Below are positions 19,979 through 29,587 of a DNA stretch of 64,000 bases, piece by piece. Made by a program: the position numbers and the translations under genes. This stretch comes from Hyunsoonleella jejuensis (lineage in GTDB: Bacteria; Bacteroidota; Bacteroidia; Flavobacteriales; Flavobacteriaceae), in contig NZ_FOFN01000005.1 in the NCBI RefSeq assembly GCF_900111025.1, positions 94,920-158,919 on the forward strand, in the 5' to 3' direction. The stretch's first letter is position 1. Each line of letters opens with the position of its first letter. A model generated the notes under the pieces. It did not search any database. It was not told the origin of the DNA and was given only the letters and a program-made list of their open reading frames with translations.

Positions 19979-20522
19979 GTTTTTGTTTTAATTTAGAAAA
20001 TCTATTTACCCAAAACACCCAAAGTAAAAATACCATACCGTAAATAATTGCTGGAAACACAACGGTATGCAATACATCCTCGTATTCTGGATAATGGTAT
20101 AAGCCCATAGCCAACAGTACGATTCTAATAAGGTTTACGGCATAAACCAAAACGCTTCCAGAGAGAATATAGAAAAACGTTGTTTTTAAATTCCCTGAAA
20201 ATGCTACGATAAACGACAGAAACAAAATAATAACACTTACAGCATTACAACCCTCTATAATCCGCGCCAAATACCTGTCGTTAACCAACAGTTTCATAGA
20301 AGCTTCTTTGGGATGTGGTAATACTTTGGCATCATAGCCTAATGTATCTAAAACCGCCTCGCTTTGTCTGGCTACCAAGTTGGTTAAGTAATCTGGATAA
20401 TACATGGAACCATCAGAAAATTGTAAATAAAACTTATAACAAACGGTTAAAATAATATACACCAACAAAAATGTAAGAATGAATTTTATAACCGATTTGT
20501 ATTTTATAATAAGTGCCTTCAA
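19971..20522 (-). CDS. xrtF: Exosortase family protein XrtF
   Basis: 183 residues. Membrane cysteine protease-transpeptidase thought to process proteins carrying a C-terminal sorting signal. The three catalytic residues are visible: Cys in IIEGCNAVSVIIL, Arg in AVNLIRIVLLA and His in DVLHTVVFPAIIYG. About five membrane helices. No target protein with a sorting signal was seen in this window. The upstream region has only a weak TAATTTCG box. Confidence 0.93.
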   Translation of the reverse strand: MKALIIKYKSVIKFILTFLLVYIILTVCYKFYLQFSDGSMYYPDYLTNLVARQSEAVLDTLGYDAKVLPHPKEASMKLLVNDRYLARIIEGCNAVSVIILFLSFIVAFSGNLKTTFFYILSGSVLVYAVNLIRIVLLAMGLYHYPEYEDVLHTVVFPAIIYGMVFLLWVFWVNRFSKLKQKHV

Positions 20523-20561
20523 CTATTCTCAAAATGAATTCCGAAATTACACCTTTTTAAA

Positions 20562-20569
20562 TACTTTTG
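20562..20569 (+). promoter_or_regulatory. -7 box that sets the start of the GAF gene
   Basis: TACTTTTG, a perfect TAnnTTTG. An in-frame TTG at 20567 lies inside this box, so translation must begin later, at the ATG at 20588. The leader would be only about 12 bases. Confidence 0.6.
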
Positions 20570-20587
20570 CCAAAACTTTATGCAGAT

Positions 20588-21046
20588 ATGACTTTTGAAA
20601 CCTTAAAACCCGAAGTATCTAACGTTGTAGCAAATCAAGGTAAAACCGTTGATGAACGCCTTTTGAGTATTTGCAAATTACTAGAAAAACATATTGAGCA
20701 TTACAATTGGGTTGGGTTTTACTTTAGAAATGGCAATAAGGAAGAATTACTATTGGGCCCATATGTTGGTGCACCAACCGACCATACCGTAATTCCTTTC
20801 GGAAAAGGTATTTGCGGACAAGTAGCCGTTAGCAACAAAAACTTTGTGGTACCTGATGTTACAGCGCAGGACAATTATATCGCTTGTAGTATTTCTGTGA
20901 AATCGGAAATAGTGATTCCTATTTTTGTGAATGGTGAAAATATTGGACAAATTGATATTGATTCTAATACTCCTGATCCTTTTTCTGAAGCAGACGAGCG
21001 ATTTTTGGAGTTTGTATGCGAGAATGTCTCTGAAATGCTTTCATAG
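20588..21046 (+). CDS. GAF domain protein resembling free methionine-(R)-sulfoxide reductase
   Basis: 152 residues, one GAF domain. It follows the fRMsr layout: WVGFYF, GPYVGAPTDHTVIPFGKGIC and DNYIACSISVKSEIVIPI. Cys76 and Cys100 lie 24 residues apart, as the Cys94/Cys118 pair of E. coli MsrC does. The third family cysteine (Cys84 of E. coli) is absent here, and the usual CDAxSxSE is CSISVKSE. It may reduce free methionine sulfoxide with a simpler cysteine set or be a non-catalytic sensor. Start set by the promoter at 20562-20569. Confidence 0.8.
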   Translation: MTFETLKPEVSNVVANQGKTVDERLLSICKLLEKHIEHYNWVGFYFRNGNKEELLLGPYVGAPTDHTVIPFGKGICGQVAVSNKNFVVPDVTAQDNYIACSISVKSEIVIPIFVNGENIGQIDIDSNTPDPFSEADERFLEFVCENVSEMLS

Positions 21047-21178
21047 AAATCCAAAAACTACATTCTAAAAGAAAAAACAACTTACCAGAATTTTGGAATA
21101 AAATTTTTAAATTTTTAGTCCTGTTAACAACTTATGGTTTTCGTTAAAAAAACGCCCTCCTTTTTAGATAATTCTAAA

Positions 21179-21208
21179 TTGAAATTCTATAGGAAATAGC
21201 TACTTTTG
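21179..21208 (+). promoter_or_regulatory. Promoter of purH
   Basis: TTG at 21179-21181, 19 bases, then TACTTTTG at 21201-21208. Both boxes match the Bacteroidota consensus. It excludes a start at 21206 and leaves a leader of about 75 bases to the ATG at 21290. Confidence 0.75.
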
Positions 21209-21289
21209 CGTTTTAATGGTAAATTAGTTTCAAACGCCGAAAACGGCACCTTATTTATAAACCAAAACCGAAAACTCAAACACATAAAC

Positions 21290-22822
21290 ATGAGCAACGA
21301 AAAAACCATCAAATCTGCATTAATCTCAGTATTTAGTAAAGACGGTTTAGCACCAATTGTAAAAGAACTAGATCAACAAGGCGTAACCATTTACTCGACT
21401 GGCGGTACTGAAAAATTTATAAATGACTTGGGCATAAATGTTGTTCCTGTTGAGGATGTTACCTCTTACCCTTCCATTTTAGGTGGTCGTGTAAAAACGT
21501 TGCATCCCAAAGTTTTTGGTGGTATTTTAAATAGGCAAAACCACGATGGTGATGTTGCTGAGTTAGAAGAATACGACATTCCACAAATTGATGTTGTAAT
21601 TGTAGATTTATATCCGTTTGAAAAAACCGTGGCCTCAGGTGCAAGCAATCAAGATATTATTGAAAAAATTGATATCGGCGGCATTTCTTTAATTCGTGCT
21701 GCAGCAAAAAATTATGCAGATGTAATTTGTGTATCTTCTGTTGATGATTATGCTGAATTCCTAGAGTTAATCTCAACAAATAACGGTACTGTTTCAGAAG
21801 AAGACAGAAAGCGTTTTGCTGCAAAAGCCTTTAATGTGTCCTCGCATTACGATACTGCTATTTTTAATTACTTCAATCAAAACAATGAAGAAACCGTTTT
21901 AAAACTAAGCGAAACCAAAGGGAAAGTATTGCGTTATGGTGAAAACCCTCACCAAAAAGGATTTTTCTTTGGGGATTTTGATGCGCTTTTTACAAAACTT
22001 AATGGCAAAGAATTGAGTTACAACAACCTTTTGGATGTTGATGCTGCTGTAAACTTAATGTTAGAGTTTAAAAATGATGCACCAACATTCGCTATTTTAA
22101 AACACAACAATGCCTGCGGATTAGCGCAACGCGACACGCTACATCAAGCCTATGTTGATGCCTTAGCAGGCGATCCTGTTTCTGCTTTTGGTGGGGTTTT
22201 AATTAGCAACGCTGAAATTGATGTTGCTACTGCTGAGGAAATTCACAAGCTATTCTGTGAAGTTGTAATTGCGCCTTCTTTTTCTGCTGAAGCTCTAAAC
22301 ATTCTAAAAGGCAAGAAAAACCGTATTTTATTACAGATTCATGATATCGACATGCCAAAAACCAACGTAAGAAGTTGTTTAAATGGGGTTTTAGTTCAGG
22401 ACAGAAATAGCATTACTGATATAGCTAATGATTTAAAAACAGTAACTAACATTGCTCCAACCGATGCACAGGTTGAAGATTTATTATTTGCTTCAAAAAT
22501 CTGCAAACACACCAAATCTAACACTATTGTTTTAGCTAAAAACAAACAACTATGTGCAAGTGGTACTGGGCAAACCAGTCGTGTTGATGCATTGCAACAA
22601 GCTATACACAAAGCCGGAACGTTCAACTTTGATTTAAACGGTGCGGTTATGGCGAGTGATGCATTTTTCCCTTTCCCTGATTGTGTTGAGATTGCGGATA
22701 AGGCTGGAATTACTGCTGTGATTCAACCAGGCGGTTCAATTAAGGACCAATTGAGTATCGATTATTGTAATGCTAATGAAATAGCAATGGTGATGACTGG
22801 CACGCGCCATTTCAAACATTAA
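21290..22822 (+). CDS. purH: Bifunctional AICAR transformylase / IMP cyclohydrolase
   Basis: 510 residues. Catalyses the last two steps of IMP synthesis. The N-terminal MGS-like cyclohydrolase domain (1-200) has ALISVFSKDGL, YSTGGTEKFI and GGRVKTLHPKVFGG. The transformylase domain has LRYGENPHQKG, ILKHNNACGLA and SDAFFPFPDCVE. Start MSNEKTIKSALISVF at 21290; the longer in-frame reading overlaps the promoter. It stands as its own transcription unit. Confidence 0.97.
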   Translation: MSNEKTIKSALISVFSKDGLAPIVKELDQQGVTIYSTGGTEKFINDLGINVVPVEDVTSYPSILGGRVKTLHPKVFGGILNRQNHDGDVAELEEYDIPQIDVVIVDLYPFEKTVASGASNQDIIEKIDIGGISLIRAAAKNYADVICVSSVDDYAEFLELISTNNGTVSEEDRKRFAAKAFNVSSHYDTAIFNYFNQNNEETVLKLSETKGKVLRYGENPHQKGFFFGDFDALFTKLNGKELSYNNLLDVDAAVNLMLEFKNDAPTFAILKHNNACGLAQRDTLHQAYVDALAGDPVSAFGGVLISNAEIDVATAEEIHKLFCEVVIAPSFSAEALNILKGKKNRILLQIHDIDMPKTNVRSCLNGVLVQDRNSITDIANDLKTVTNIAPTDAQVEDLLFASKICKHTKSNTIVLAKNKQLCASGTGQTSRVDALQQAIHKAGTFNFDLNGAVMASDAFFPFPDCVEIADKAGITAVIQPGGSIKDQLSIDYCNANEIAMVMTGTRHFKH

Positions 22823-22986
22823 TCTGCATTTTAAAAATTAAAAAATCTATTTACCGATTAAAAACGTATAAAACTAAATTACATTGGTTTAATAAAATTT
22901 TGGAGCTTATTATCTCTCGTATATTTATGAAGTTTTATTACATTTACGGGATTCCTTTTTTAACCAATAAAAATTAATAATAGCGC

Positions 22987-24015
22987 ATGGGATTTTTTGA
23001 CTTCTTAACTGAAGATATTGCAATAGATTTAGGTACAGCAAATACTTTAATTATACATAATGACAAGGTTGTTGTAGATGCGCCTTCAATTGTGGCTCGC
23101 GACCGCGTTTCAGGTAAAATTATTGCAGTTGGACAAGAAGCCAGTTTGATGCAAGGCAAAACCCATGAGAACATAAAAACCATTCGCCCCTTAAAAGACG
23201 GTGTAATTGCCGATTTTGATGCTTCTGAACAAATGATAAGTATGTTCATTAAGAACATACCTGCGTTAAAAAAGAAATTTTTTACGCCAGCATTAAGAAT
23301 GGTAATTTGTATTCCTTCTGGAATTACCGAGGTTGAAATGCGTGCGGTAAAAGAAAGTGCAGAACGTGTGAACGGTAAAGAAGTATATTTAATTCACGAA
23401 CCAATGGCTGCTGCAATTGGTATTGGTGTAGATATTATGCAGCCCAAAGGAAATATGGTGGTGGATATAGGTGGCGGTACTACCGAAATTGCAGTTATTG
23501 CACTGGGTGGTATTGTTTGTGATAAATCTGTAAAGATTGCAGGTGATGTGTTTACAAATGATATTGTGTACTACATGCGCACCCAGCACAACTTATATGT
23601 TGGTGAACGTACTGCTGAAAAAATAAAAATACAAATTGGTGCTGCTACCGAAGATTTAGAATTACCACCTGAAGACATGAGCGTTCAAGGACGTGATTTG
23701 TTAACAGGAAAACCAAAACAGGTGTCTATTTCTTTTAGGGAAATTGCTAAAGCACTTGATAAATCTATTTTACGTATTGAAGATGCCGTTATGGAAACCT
23801 TGGGGCAAACACCTCCAGAATTGGCTGCCGACATTTACAATACAGGAATTTATTTAGCTGGTGGTGGCTCTATGTTACGAGGTTTGGACAAACGTTTATC
23901 TCAAAAAACAGACTTACCAGTTTATATTGCTGAAGACCCTTTACGCGCAGTTGTTCGAGGTACAGGCATCACTCTTAAAAACTTACCTAAATACAAAAGT
24001 GTATTGATAAAATAG
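22987..24015 (+). CDS. mreB: Rod shape-determining protein MreB
   Basis: 342 residues. Actin-like ATPase that guides cell-wall elongation. Phosphate 1 loop IDLGTANTLI, phosphate 2 region MVVDIGGGTTEIAVI, and adenosine loop GIYLAGGGSMLRGLD are clear. First gene of the classic mreBCD-mrdA-rodA order. The 164 bases before it include TACATTTA, a possible imperfect -7 box. Confidence 0.98.
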   Translation: MGFFDFLTEDIAIDLGTANTLIIHNDKVVVDAPSIVARDRVSGKIIAVGQEASLMQGKTHENIKTIRPLKDGVIADFDASEQMISMFIKNIPALKKKFFTPALRMVICIPSGITEVEMRAVKESAERVNGKEVYLIHEPMAAAIGIGVDIMQPKGNMVVDIGGGTTEIAVIALGGIVCDKSVKIAGDVFTNDIVYYMRTQHNLYVGERTAEKIKIQIGAATEDLELPPEDMSVQGRDLLTGKPKQVSISFREIAKALDKSILRIEDAVMETLGQTPPELAADIYNTGIYLAGGGSMLRGLDKRLSQKTDLPVYIAEDPLRAVVRGTGITLKNLPKYKSVLIK

Positions 24016-24035
24016 GACACCAACAGGGGTAACAC

Positions 24036-24854
24036 ATGCAACAGATTATTAATTTTATAATAAGGAACAAAAACTTTTTGTTGTTCTTGTTGCTCTTTGG
24101 TATCGCTTTGGTTTTCACTATTCAATCACATTCGTATCATAAAAGTAAGTTTATTAATTCTGCTAATTTTCTAAGTGGAGGTGTTTATAATTCGATTAAT
24201 AACGTAAGTGCTTATTTTGACCTAAAATCCCAAAACCAAAAGCTTTCCGAAGAAAATAGTCGTTTAAACCAGCTGTTAACAAATCAACAAATAGACACAA
24301 GCCATATAGCAGTGGATAGTACTTTAAAACTAAAGTACAAATACCTCTCCGCCAATGTAATTCGAAACAGTTACAACCTATCAAACAATTTTTTGTTGAT
24401 TAACAAAGGTCTAAACGACAGCATAAAGCAAGACTTTGGTGTAAGGTCTCCATTGGGAATTGTTGGTATTGTAGATGCTGTTTCTGGCAATTACGCTACA
24501 GTAATTTCAATTTTAAATACTAAGAGCAAAATTAGTGCGCAACTAAAAAAAACAAATCATTTTGGCTCGCTCACATGGAATGGTATTTCACCTAACATTA
24601 TTCAATTAACGGATGTTGAGAAAATTGCTCCTGTTAAGGCAGGAGATACTATAATCACATCTGGTCGTTCCTCAATATTTCCTAAGGGAATCCCTATTGG
24701 AACAGTAATAAATTCAAAATTGGATGCCAGTGAAAATTTTCATGAAATAAATGTGAAGTTATTTAATGATATGACGAATCTTGAGCATGTATACATTATA
24801 GAAAATACGGATAAGAAAGAAATTGAAACCCTTTTAGAAAGCACACATGAATAG
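24036..24854 (+). CDS. mreC: Rod shape-determining protein MreC
   Basis: 272 residues. One N-terminal membrane helix (NFLLFLLLFGIALVFTIQS), a coiled-coil stretch (LKSQNQKLSEENSRLNQLL) and the beta-rich periplasmic domain (SPLGIVGIVDAVSGNYATVI, IITSGRSSIFPKGIPIG). Scaffold between MreB, MreD and PBP2. It overlaps mreD by 8 bases. Confidence 0.95.
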   Translation: MQQIINFIIRNKNFLLFLLLFGIALVFTIQSHSYHKSKFINSANFLSGGVYNSINNVSAYFDLKSQNQKLSEENSRLNQLLTNQQIDTSHIAVDSTLKLKYKYLSANVIRNSYNLSNNFLLINKGLNDSIKQDFGVRSPLGIVGIVDAVSGNYATVISILNTKSKISAQLKKTNHFGSLTWNGISPNIIQLTDVEKIAPVKAGDTIITSGRSSIFPKGIPIGTVINSKLDASENFHEINVKLFNDMTNLEHVYIIENTDKKEIETLLESTHE

Positions 24855-25350
24855 TATTATAACAGGACATAGTATTCGGTTTATTTTACTTGTGTTGTTT
24901 CAAGTAATACTATTTAACCACATTAACTTTTTAGGTTATATTAATCCGTATGTATATATCATATTTGTTCTTTTCTTCCCCATAAAAAATAATAGAATTC
25001 TGTTCATTTTTTTAAGTTTTTTAATAGGTCTCACAGTTGATATGTTTTCAGATTCTGGTGGTATACATGCAGCGGCCTCCGTATTTATTGCCTATGCAAG
25101 ACCTGTATTCCTGAAATTTGCGTTCGGCACCATGTATGAACACAACAATGTAAAATTCAATAATACCGAATTTGGTGCTAGACTCGTTTATATTTCGTTG
25201 CTAACTTTATTACATCATACTATTTTATTTTCTTTAGAAATTTTTAGCTTTTCTAGAATACTAATTGTGTTTCAAAAAACGTTATTCTCAGGTATATTTA
25301 CTATTTTAATGATTACATTGTTATCAATCATTTTTAGTCGAAAATCTTAA
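24847..25350 (+). CDS. mreD: Rod shape-determining protein MreD
   Basis: 167 residues, about five membrane helices. Weakly conserved by sequence, recognised from the position between mreC and mrdA, from NPYVYIIFVLFFPIK near the start and from GLTVDMFSDSGGIHAAASVF, the usual Asp/Gly-rich loop. Overlaps mrdA by one base. Confidence 0.92.
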   Translation: MNSIITGHSIRFILLVLFQVILFNHINFLGYINPYVYIIFVLFFPIKNNRILFIFLSFLIGLTVDMFSDSGGIHAAASVFIAYARPVFLKFAFGTMYEHNNVKFNNTEFGARLVYISLLTLLHHTILFSLEIFSFSRILIVFQKTLFSGIFTILMITLLSIIFSRKS

Positions 25351-27293
25351 TGAGGCAACTTCTACTCTTTTTATTAGTTCTTTTATGCGGCGTTACCTTT
25401 ATAGGCAGGTTATTTTACCTTCAAATTTACAAGGGTGGTTCTAACAATTTATATGAAGACAATGCCATAAGAAAGGTTTGGGATTACCCAAAACGCGGTT
25501 TTGTATACGATAGAAATGGGAAGCTTTTAGTTGGTAACCAACCCTCTTATGATGTTATGGTAATTCCACGAGAGGTTGGTGAATTTGATGTAGATGAGTT
25601 TTGTGAGCTCTTAAAAATATCCCGTGAAACCTACGATAAAAAATTAGAACGTGCTAGAAGATACTCTCCAAGATTAGCATCTCCCTTTGTACCTCAACTT
25701 TCTAAAGAAGACTATGCTGTTTTACAGGAAAAAATGAGGAAGTTCGAAGGTTTTTATATTCAAAAGAGACCGTTACGGAAATATGAAACTACAATCGGCG
25801 CCAATGTTTTGGGAGATATTGGCGAGGTTAATAATCGTGATATTCAAAGAGACCCCTATTACCAAATGGGTGATTTAAAAGGAAAACAAGGTGTTGAAGC
25901 ATCCTATGAAGAAACCTTACGCGGTGTAAAAGGCATCAAGTTCATTCAAAAAGATAGATTTAATAGAGATATTGGCCCTTACAAGGATGGAAAATTTGAT
26001 ACTATCCCAGAGCAAGGAAAGGATATTACCATAACTATTGATGCAGACTTACAGGCGTATGGCGAACTATTAATGGAGAACAAACGTGGAGGCGTTATTG
26101 CAATTGAGCCTTCAACTGGTGAAATTTTGGCTATGGTTGCTGCCCCCACCTACGACCCAAATATTTTGGTAGGCAGAGAACGCTCAAAAAACTTTACAAA
26201 ACTTTATAATGATTCTATTGCAAAACCTCTATTTAACAGGAGCTTACAAGGCGTTTATGAACCTGGGTCCCCTTTTAAATTAATGAATGCCTTAATCGCT
26301 TTACAAGAGGATGTGATATCCCCTGAAGAAAAAATTACCTGTTATACAGGGTACAAATACGGAAACAGGTTTATGAAATGCCACTGCTATAGAGGTAGGC
26401 GCAACGATATGATTACTGGCATACAAGAATCGTGTAATGCATATTTTGCAACAACTTATAGGCGTATTTTAGACAAAACTGGAAGTGCATCAGAAGGCAT
26501 TGACACTTGGAGTAAACACGCGCAAAGTTTCGGGTTGGGCAATTTTTTAAATAATGATTTGCACGTTGGGCAAAAAGGCAGAATACCAGATAGAGATTAC
26601 TACAAACGAATTTATCCAAAAACATTCTATTCTACCTATACCATTTCTAACGCTATCGGTCAGGGTGAAGTAGCCACAACACCAATTCAATTGGCTAATA
26701 TGGCTGCTGCAATTGCCAACAGGGGTTACTATCATACGCCACACGTTATTAAAAATATTGAAGGTGAAACATTACCTGATAACTTTACGAAACCAAAATA
26801 CACCACTATTGACAAGCAGCATTTTGAACCTGTAATAGAAGGCATGCATAAAGTTTATACAAATGGAACTGCAAAGTCTCTTCAAATAAAAAATATAGAT
26901 ATATGCGGAAAAACAGGTACTGTTGAAAATTTCGCCATTATAGATAGTGTAAAAACGCAACTTACCGACCATTCTATTTTTTTAGCGTTCGCGCCGAAAG
27001 ACAATCCAAAAATTGCTATTGCTGTTTTTGTTGAAAATGGATATTGGGGCAGCAGATTCGCTGGAAAAGTTGCCAGCCTAATGATTGAAAAACATATTAA
27101 AGGCTATATTACTAGAACTGATTTAGAAGAATGGCTTCTAAAACATTCGCTTGAAAATGAGTATGCTAAGCCTTATTCTGGCAAACCTTTTAATATCAAT
27201 GGCAAAACCCAACTTCAATTAGTGGAAGAACAAGAGTATAGTAGACTAAAGCAAAAACTAAATAAACTTAAAACTACAACCAATAATGGTTAG
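25350..27293 (+). CDS. mrdA: Penicillin-binding protein 2
   Basis: 647 residues. Transpeptidase of the elongation complex. One N-terminal helix, a dimerisation domain, then the transpeptidase domain with SPFK (in YEPGSPFKLMNA; PGSTFK is the more common form), SCN (in QESCNAYF) and KTG (in CGKTGTVEN). Length normal. Overlaps rodA by 8 bases. Confidence 0.96.
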   Translation: MRQLLLFLLVLLCGVTFIGRLFYLQIYKGGSNNLYEDNAIRKVWDYPKRGFVYDRNGKLLVGNQPSYDVMVIPREVGEFDVDEFCELLKISRETYDKKLERARRYSPRLASPFVPQLSKEDYAVLQEKMRKFEGFYIQKRPLRKYETTIGANVLGDIGEVNNRDIQRDPYYQMGDLKGKQGVEASYEETLRGVKGIKFIQKDRFNRDIGPYKDGKFDTIPEQGKDITITIDADLQAYGELLMENKRGGVIAIEPSTGEILAMVAAPTYDPNILVGRERSKNFTKLYNDSIAKPLFNRSLQGVYEPGSPFKLMNALIALQEDVISPEEKITCYTGYKYGNRFMKCHCYRGRRNDMITGIQESCNAYFATTYRRILDKTGSASEGIDTWSKHAQSFGLGNFLNNDLHVGQKGRIPDRDYYKRIYPKTFYSTYTISNAIGQGEVATTPIQLANMAAAIANRGYYHTPHVIKNIEGETLPDNFTKPKYTTIDKQHFEPVIEGMHKVYTNGTAKSLQIKNIDICGKTGTVENFAIIDSVKTQLTDHSIFLAFAPKDNPKIAIAVFVENGYWGSRFAGKVASLMIEKHIKGYITRTDLEEWLLKHSLENEYAKPYSGKPFNINGKTQLQLVEEQEYSRLKQKLNKLKTTTNNG

Positions 27294-28563
27294 GGAAACA
27301 AATAAGTATTTTAAATTTGACTGGATAACCATTATTCTGTTTTTTCTTTTAGTTGGTTTTGGTTGGCTTAATATTTTATCAGCATCCCATACTGGTACAG
27401 ACATTAGTTATTTCGATTTTTCCCAGCCCTTTGGCAAACAGCTTATATTCATATTTTTAACTGTAGCACTTATAGTATTACTCTTAGCGCTAGACGCGAA
27501 ATTTTACGAGCGGTTTTCTAGTATTATCTACATATTTTCAATGCTATCGCTTTTAGGCTTATTCATTTTTGGCAAAAATGTTAACGGTGCAACATCTTGG
27601 TATGCCATTGGTAGTTTTACAATCCAACCAAGTGAATTTGCAAAAGCTGCTACTGCTCTAGCTGTTGCCAAATACATTAGCGATTTAAATACAGATATAA
27701 AAAATCTAAAAGACCAATTAAGAACTTTTGCAATAATATTAATTCCTGCTGTTTTGGTCTTATTACAAAATGACACAGGAAGCACAGTTGTATATGGTGC
27801 TTTCTTCTTTGTACTATACCGGGAAGGCTTACCAAAAGTTTATCTTACCATTGGCATTGTAGTAATATTACTTTCCATTTTAGCACTTAAATTTGGGGCG
27901 ATTATTACAACCATTGTCGCTACCTTAATTTTAATTGTATTTCGCCTATTAAATAAAACTAAAATATCAGTTTTACGCAGTATCTTTATTATTGGCATGA
28001 GTACTGCTTTAAGTTTTGGGGTTCAGTTTTTTTATAATAGTATTTTAAAACCTCATCAGCAAGACCGCATTAGTTTATGGTTACGTTTAGAAAAAGACCC
28101 TCAAAAGCTTGAGGAGATGAAACGTACATTTGCTTATAATTTGAATGAATCTGAAAAAGCTATTAGTTCTGGAGGCTTTACAGGAAAAGGGTTTATGGAA
28201 GGTACACGTACTACTGGTAAATTTGTTCCAGAACAGCATACCGACTATATTTTTAGTACTGTTGGTGAAGAATGGGGCTTTTTAGGCAGTACCCTAGTAG
28301 TTATTCTATTTGTACTCTTGTTACTCCGTGTGTTACACCTGGCCGAACTTCAGAAATCGCAATTTAGTCGTGTTTACGGTTATGGCGTCGCTTCCATTAT
28401 ATTCTTCCATTTTATGATAAACATTGGTATGGTAATGGGTTTAATTCCTACTATTGGTATTCCTCTACCTATGTTTAGCTATGGTGGGTCAGGATTGTGG
28501 GCATTTACCATTTTACTATTTATTTTTATTAAATTAGATTCAAACCGTATTAACGAGTGGTAG
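27286..28563 (+). CDS. rodA: Rod shape-determining protein RodA
   Basis: 425 residues, about ten membrane helices. SEDS-family peptidoglycan glycosyltransferase that works with PBP2. Signatures: TIQPSEFAKAATALAVA, PEQHTDYIFSTVGEEWG and GIPLPMFSYGGSG. Last gene of the shape operon. Confidence 0.96.
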   Translation: MVRETNKYFKFDWITIILFFLLVGFGWLNILSASHTGTDISYFDFSQPFGKQLIFIFLTVALIVLLLALDAKFYERFSSIIYIFSMLSLLGLFIFGKNVNGATSWYAIGSFTIQPSEFAKAATALAVAKYISDLNTDIKNLKDQLRTFAIILIPAVLVLLQNDTGSTVVYGAFFFVLYREGLPKVYLTIGIVVILLSILALKFGAIITTIVATLILIVFRLLNKTKISVLRSIFIIGMSTALSFGVQFFYNSILKPHQQDRISLWLRLEKDPQKLEEMKRTFAYNLNESEKAISSGGFTGKGFMEGTRTTGKFVPEQHTDYIFSTVGEEWGFLGSTLVVILFVLLLLRVLHLAELQKSQFSRVYGYGVASIIFFHFMINIGMVMGLIPTIGIPLPMFSYGGSGLWAFTILLFIFIKLDSNRINEW

Positions 28564-28619
28564 CTACTAAGACTATTTAATCACCTGCTTGTTTTTATTT
28601 TAATTCGCATGCCGTTTTT

Positions 28620-29249
28620 ATGAAGAAAACTACTTTTATATTAATAATCTCCTTTTTAATTTTAGCTTGTTCAAGCGCAAAAGGCCTTAAAGACAATTTA
28701 TTTTCTTCTGAAGAAAAAACACTAATTATGAGGGCCGATAGCATAACGCCAATGCGTGTTTATAAAATTACACGTAAAAGCGATTCTTTATTATTAAGGA
28801 AACAAAGTAGCTATGTCAAACCAAATCCAAAAAACATGGTACTTCAAAATTTTGTAAAACGCTTGTACGCGACAGTAAGAGATAGCATGTCGCTAGGTGT
28901 AGGTATTGCAGCACCGCAAGTTGGTATTTTGAAGAATATTATTTGGGTGCAACGTTTCGATAAAGAAAACTTACCTTTTGAAGTATATCTCAATCCAAAA
29001 ATCACTATATATTCAGAAGAAACTCAAACTGTACGTGAAGGTTGTTTATCTATCCCTGATAGAAGTGAAACTTTGAGCAGTCGCTCAAAAGAAATTCAAA
29101 TTGAATACGATACTATGGAAGGTAATCACAAATCAGAAACAGTGGTAGGTTTTACATCGGTAATATTCCAGCATGAAATAGACCACCTCAATGGTATTTT
29201 ATATTTAGATCATCTTCAAAAGGATATGGAAGAACAAAAAAAGTTATAA
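28620..29249 (+). CDS. Peptide deformylase-like lipoprotein
   Basis: 209 residues. The start MKKTTFILIISFLILACSS is a lipoprotein signal with Cys17. The following domain holds all three deformylase motifs intact: GVGIAAPQVG, EGCLSIP (metal ligand Cys) and FQHEIDHLNG (two metal-ligand His and catalytic Glu). Deformylase normally removes N-formyl groups in the cytoplasm; this copy should be outside the inner membrane. A separate cytoplasmic def is expected elsewhere. It follows rodA by 56 bases and converges on gldC with 2 bases between. Activity is likely from the motifs; substrate unknown. Confidence 0.85.
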   Translation: MKKTTFILIISFLILACSSAKGLKDNLFSSEEKTLIMRADSITPMRVYKITRKSDSLLLRKQSSYVKPNPKNMVLQNFVKRLYATVRDSMSLGVGIAAPQVGILKNIIWVQRFDKENLPFEVYLNPKITIYSEETQTVREGCLSIPDRSETLSSRSKEIQIEYDTMEGNHKSETVVGFTSVIFQHEIDHLNGILYLDHLQKDMEEQKKL

Positions 29250-29251
29250 TT

Positions 29252-29587
29252 CTACTTTTTCAGTTCTAGCTTTTCAGCAAAATAATCGCAAAAGTCTTTC
29301 ATGGTTGCCGTCATTTTTGCATCTTGAGTCGCACGATTAAAAGTATTTGCCATAGCTACTAATGTTTGATGGAAAAATATTTTCATATCATCAACAGGCA
29401 TGTCTTTTGTCCATAAATCAATACGCAACATTTCTTTAGCCTTATCATCCCAAACAGAGAGCATCATCGCTTTTGCTTCCGCATTGGTTATACCTCCATC
29501 TTCTGCGGTCCAAAACAACTTTTCTGGCACTCGGTTTTCATCCAATTCAACATTCAACTCAATTTTAGATTTTATAGTATTAGCCAT
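29252..29587 (-). CDS. gldC: Gliding motility protein GldC
   Basis: 111 residues, soluble. The start MANTIKSKIELNVELDENRV and the end DFCDYFAEKLELKK match GldC of gliding flavobacteria. It acts with GldB; loss affects the efficiency of gliding. It begins one base inside the gldB stop, so the pair is translationally coupled. Confidence 0.95.
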   Translation of the reverse strand: MANTIKSKIELNVELDENRVPEKLFWTAEDGGITNAEAKAMMLSVWDDKAKEMLRIDLWTKDMPVDDMKIFFHQTLVAMANTFNRATQDAKMTATMKDFCDYFAEKLELKK

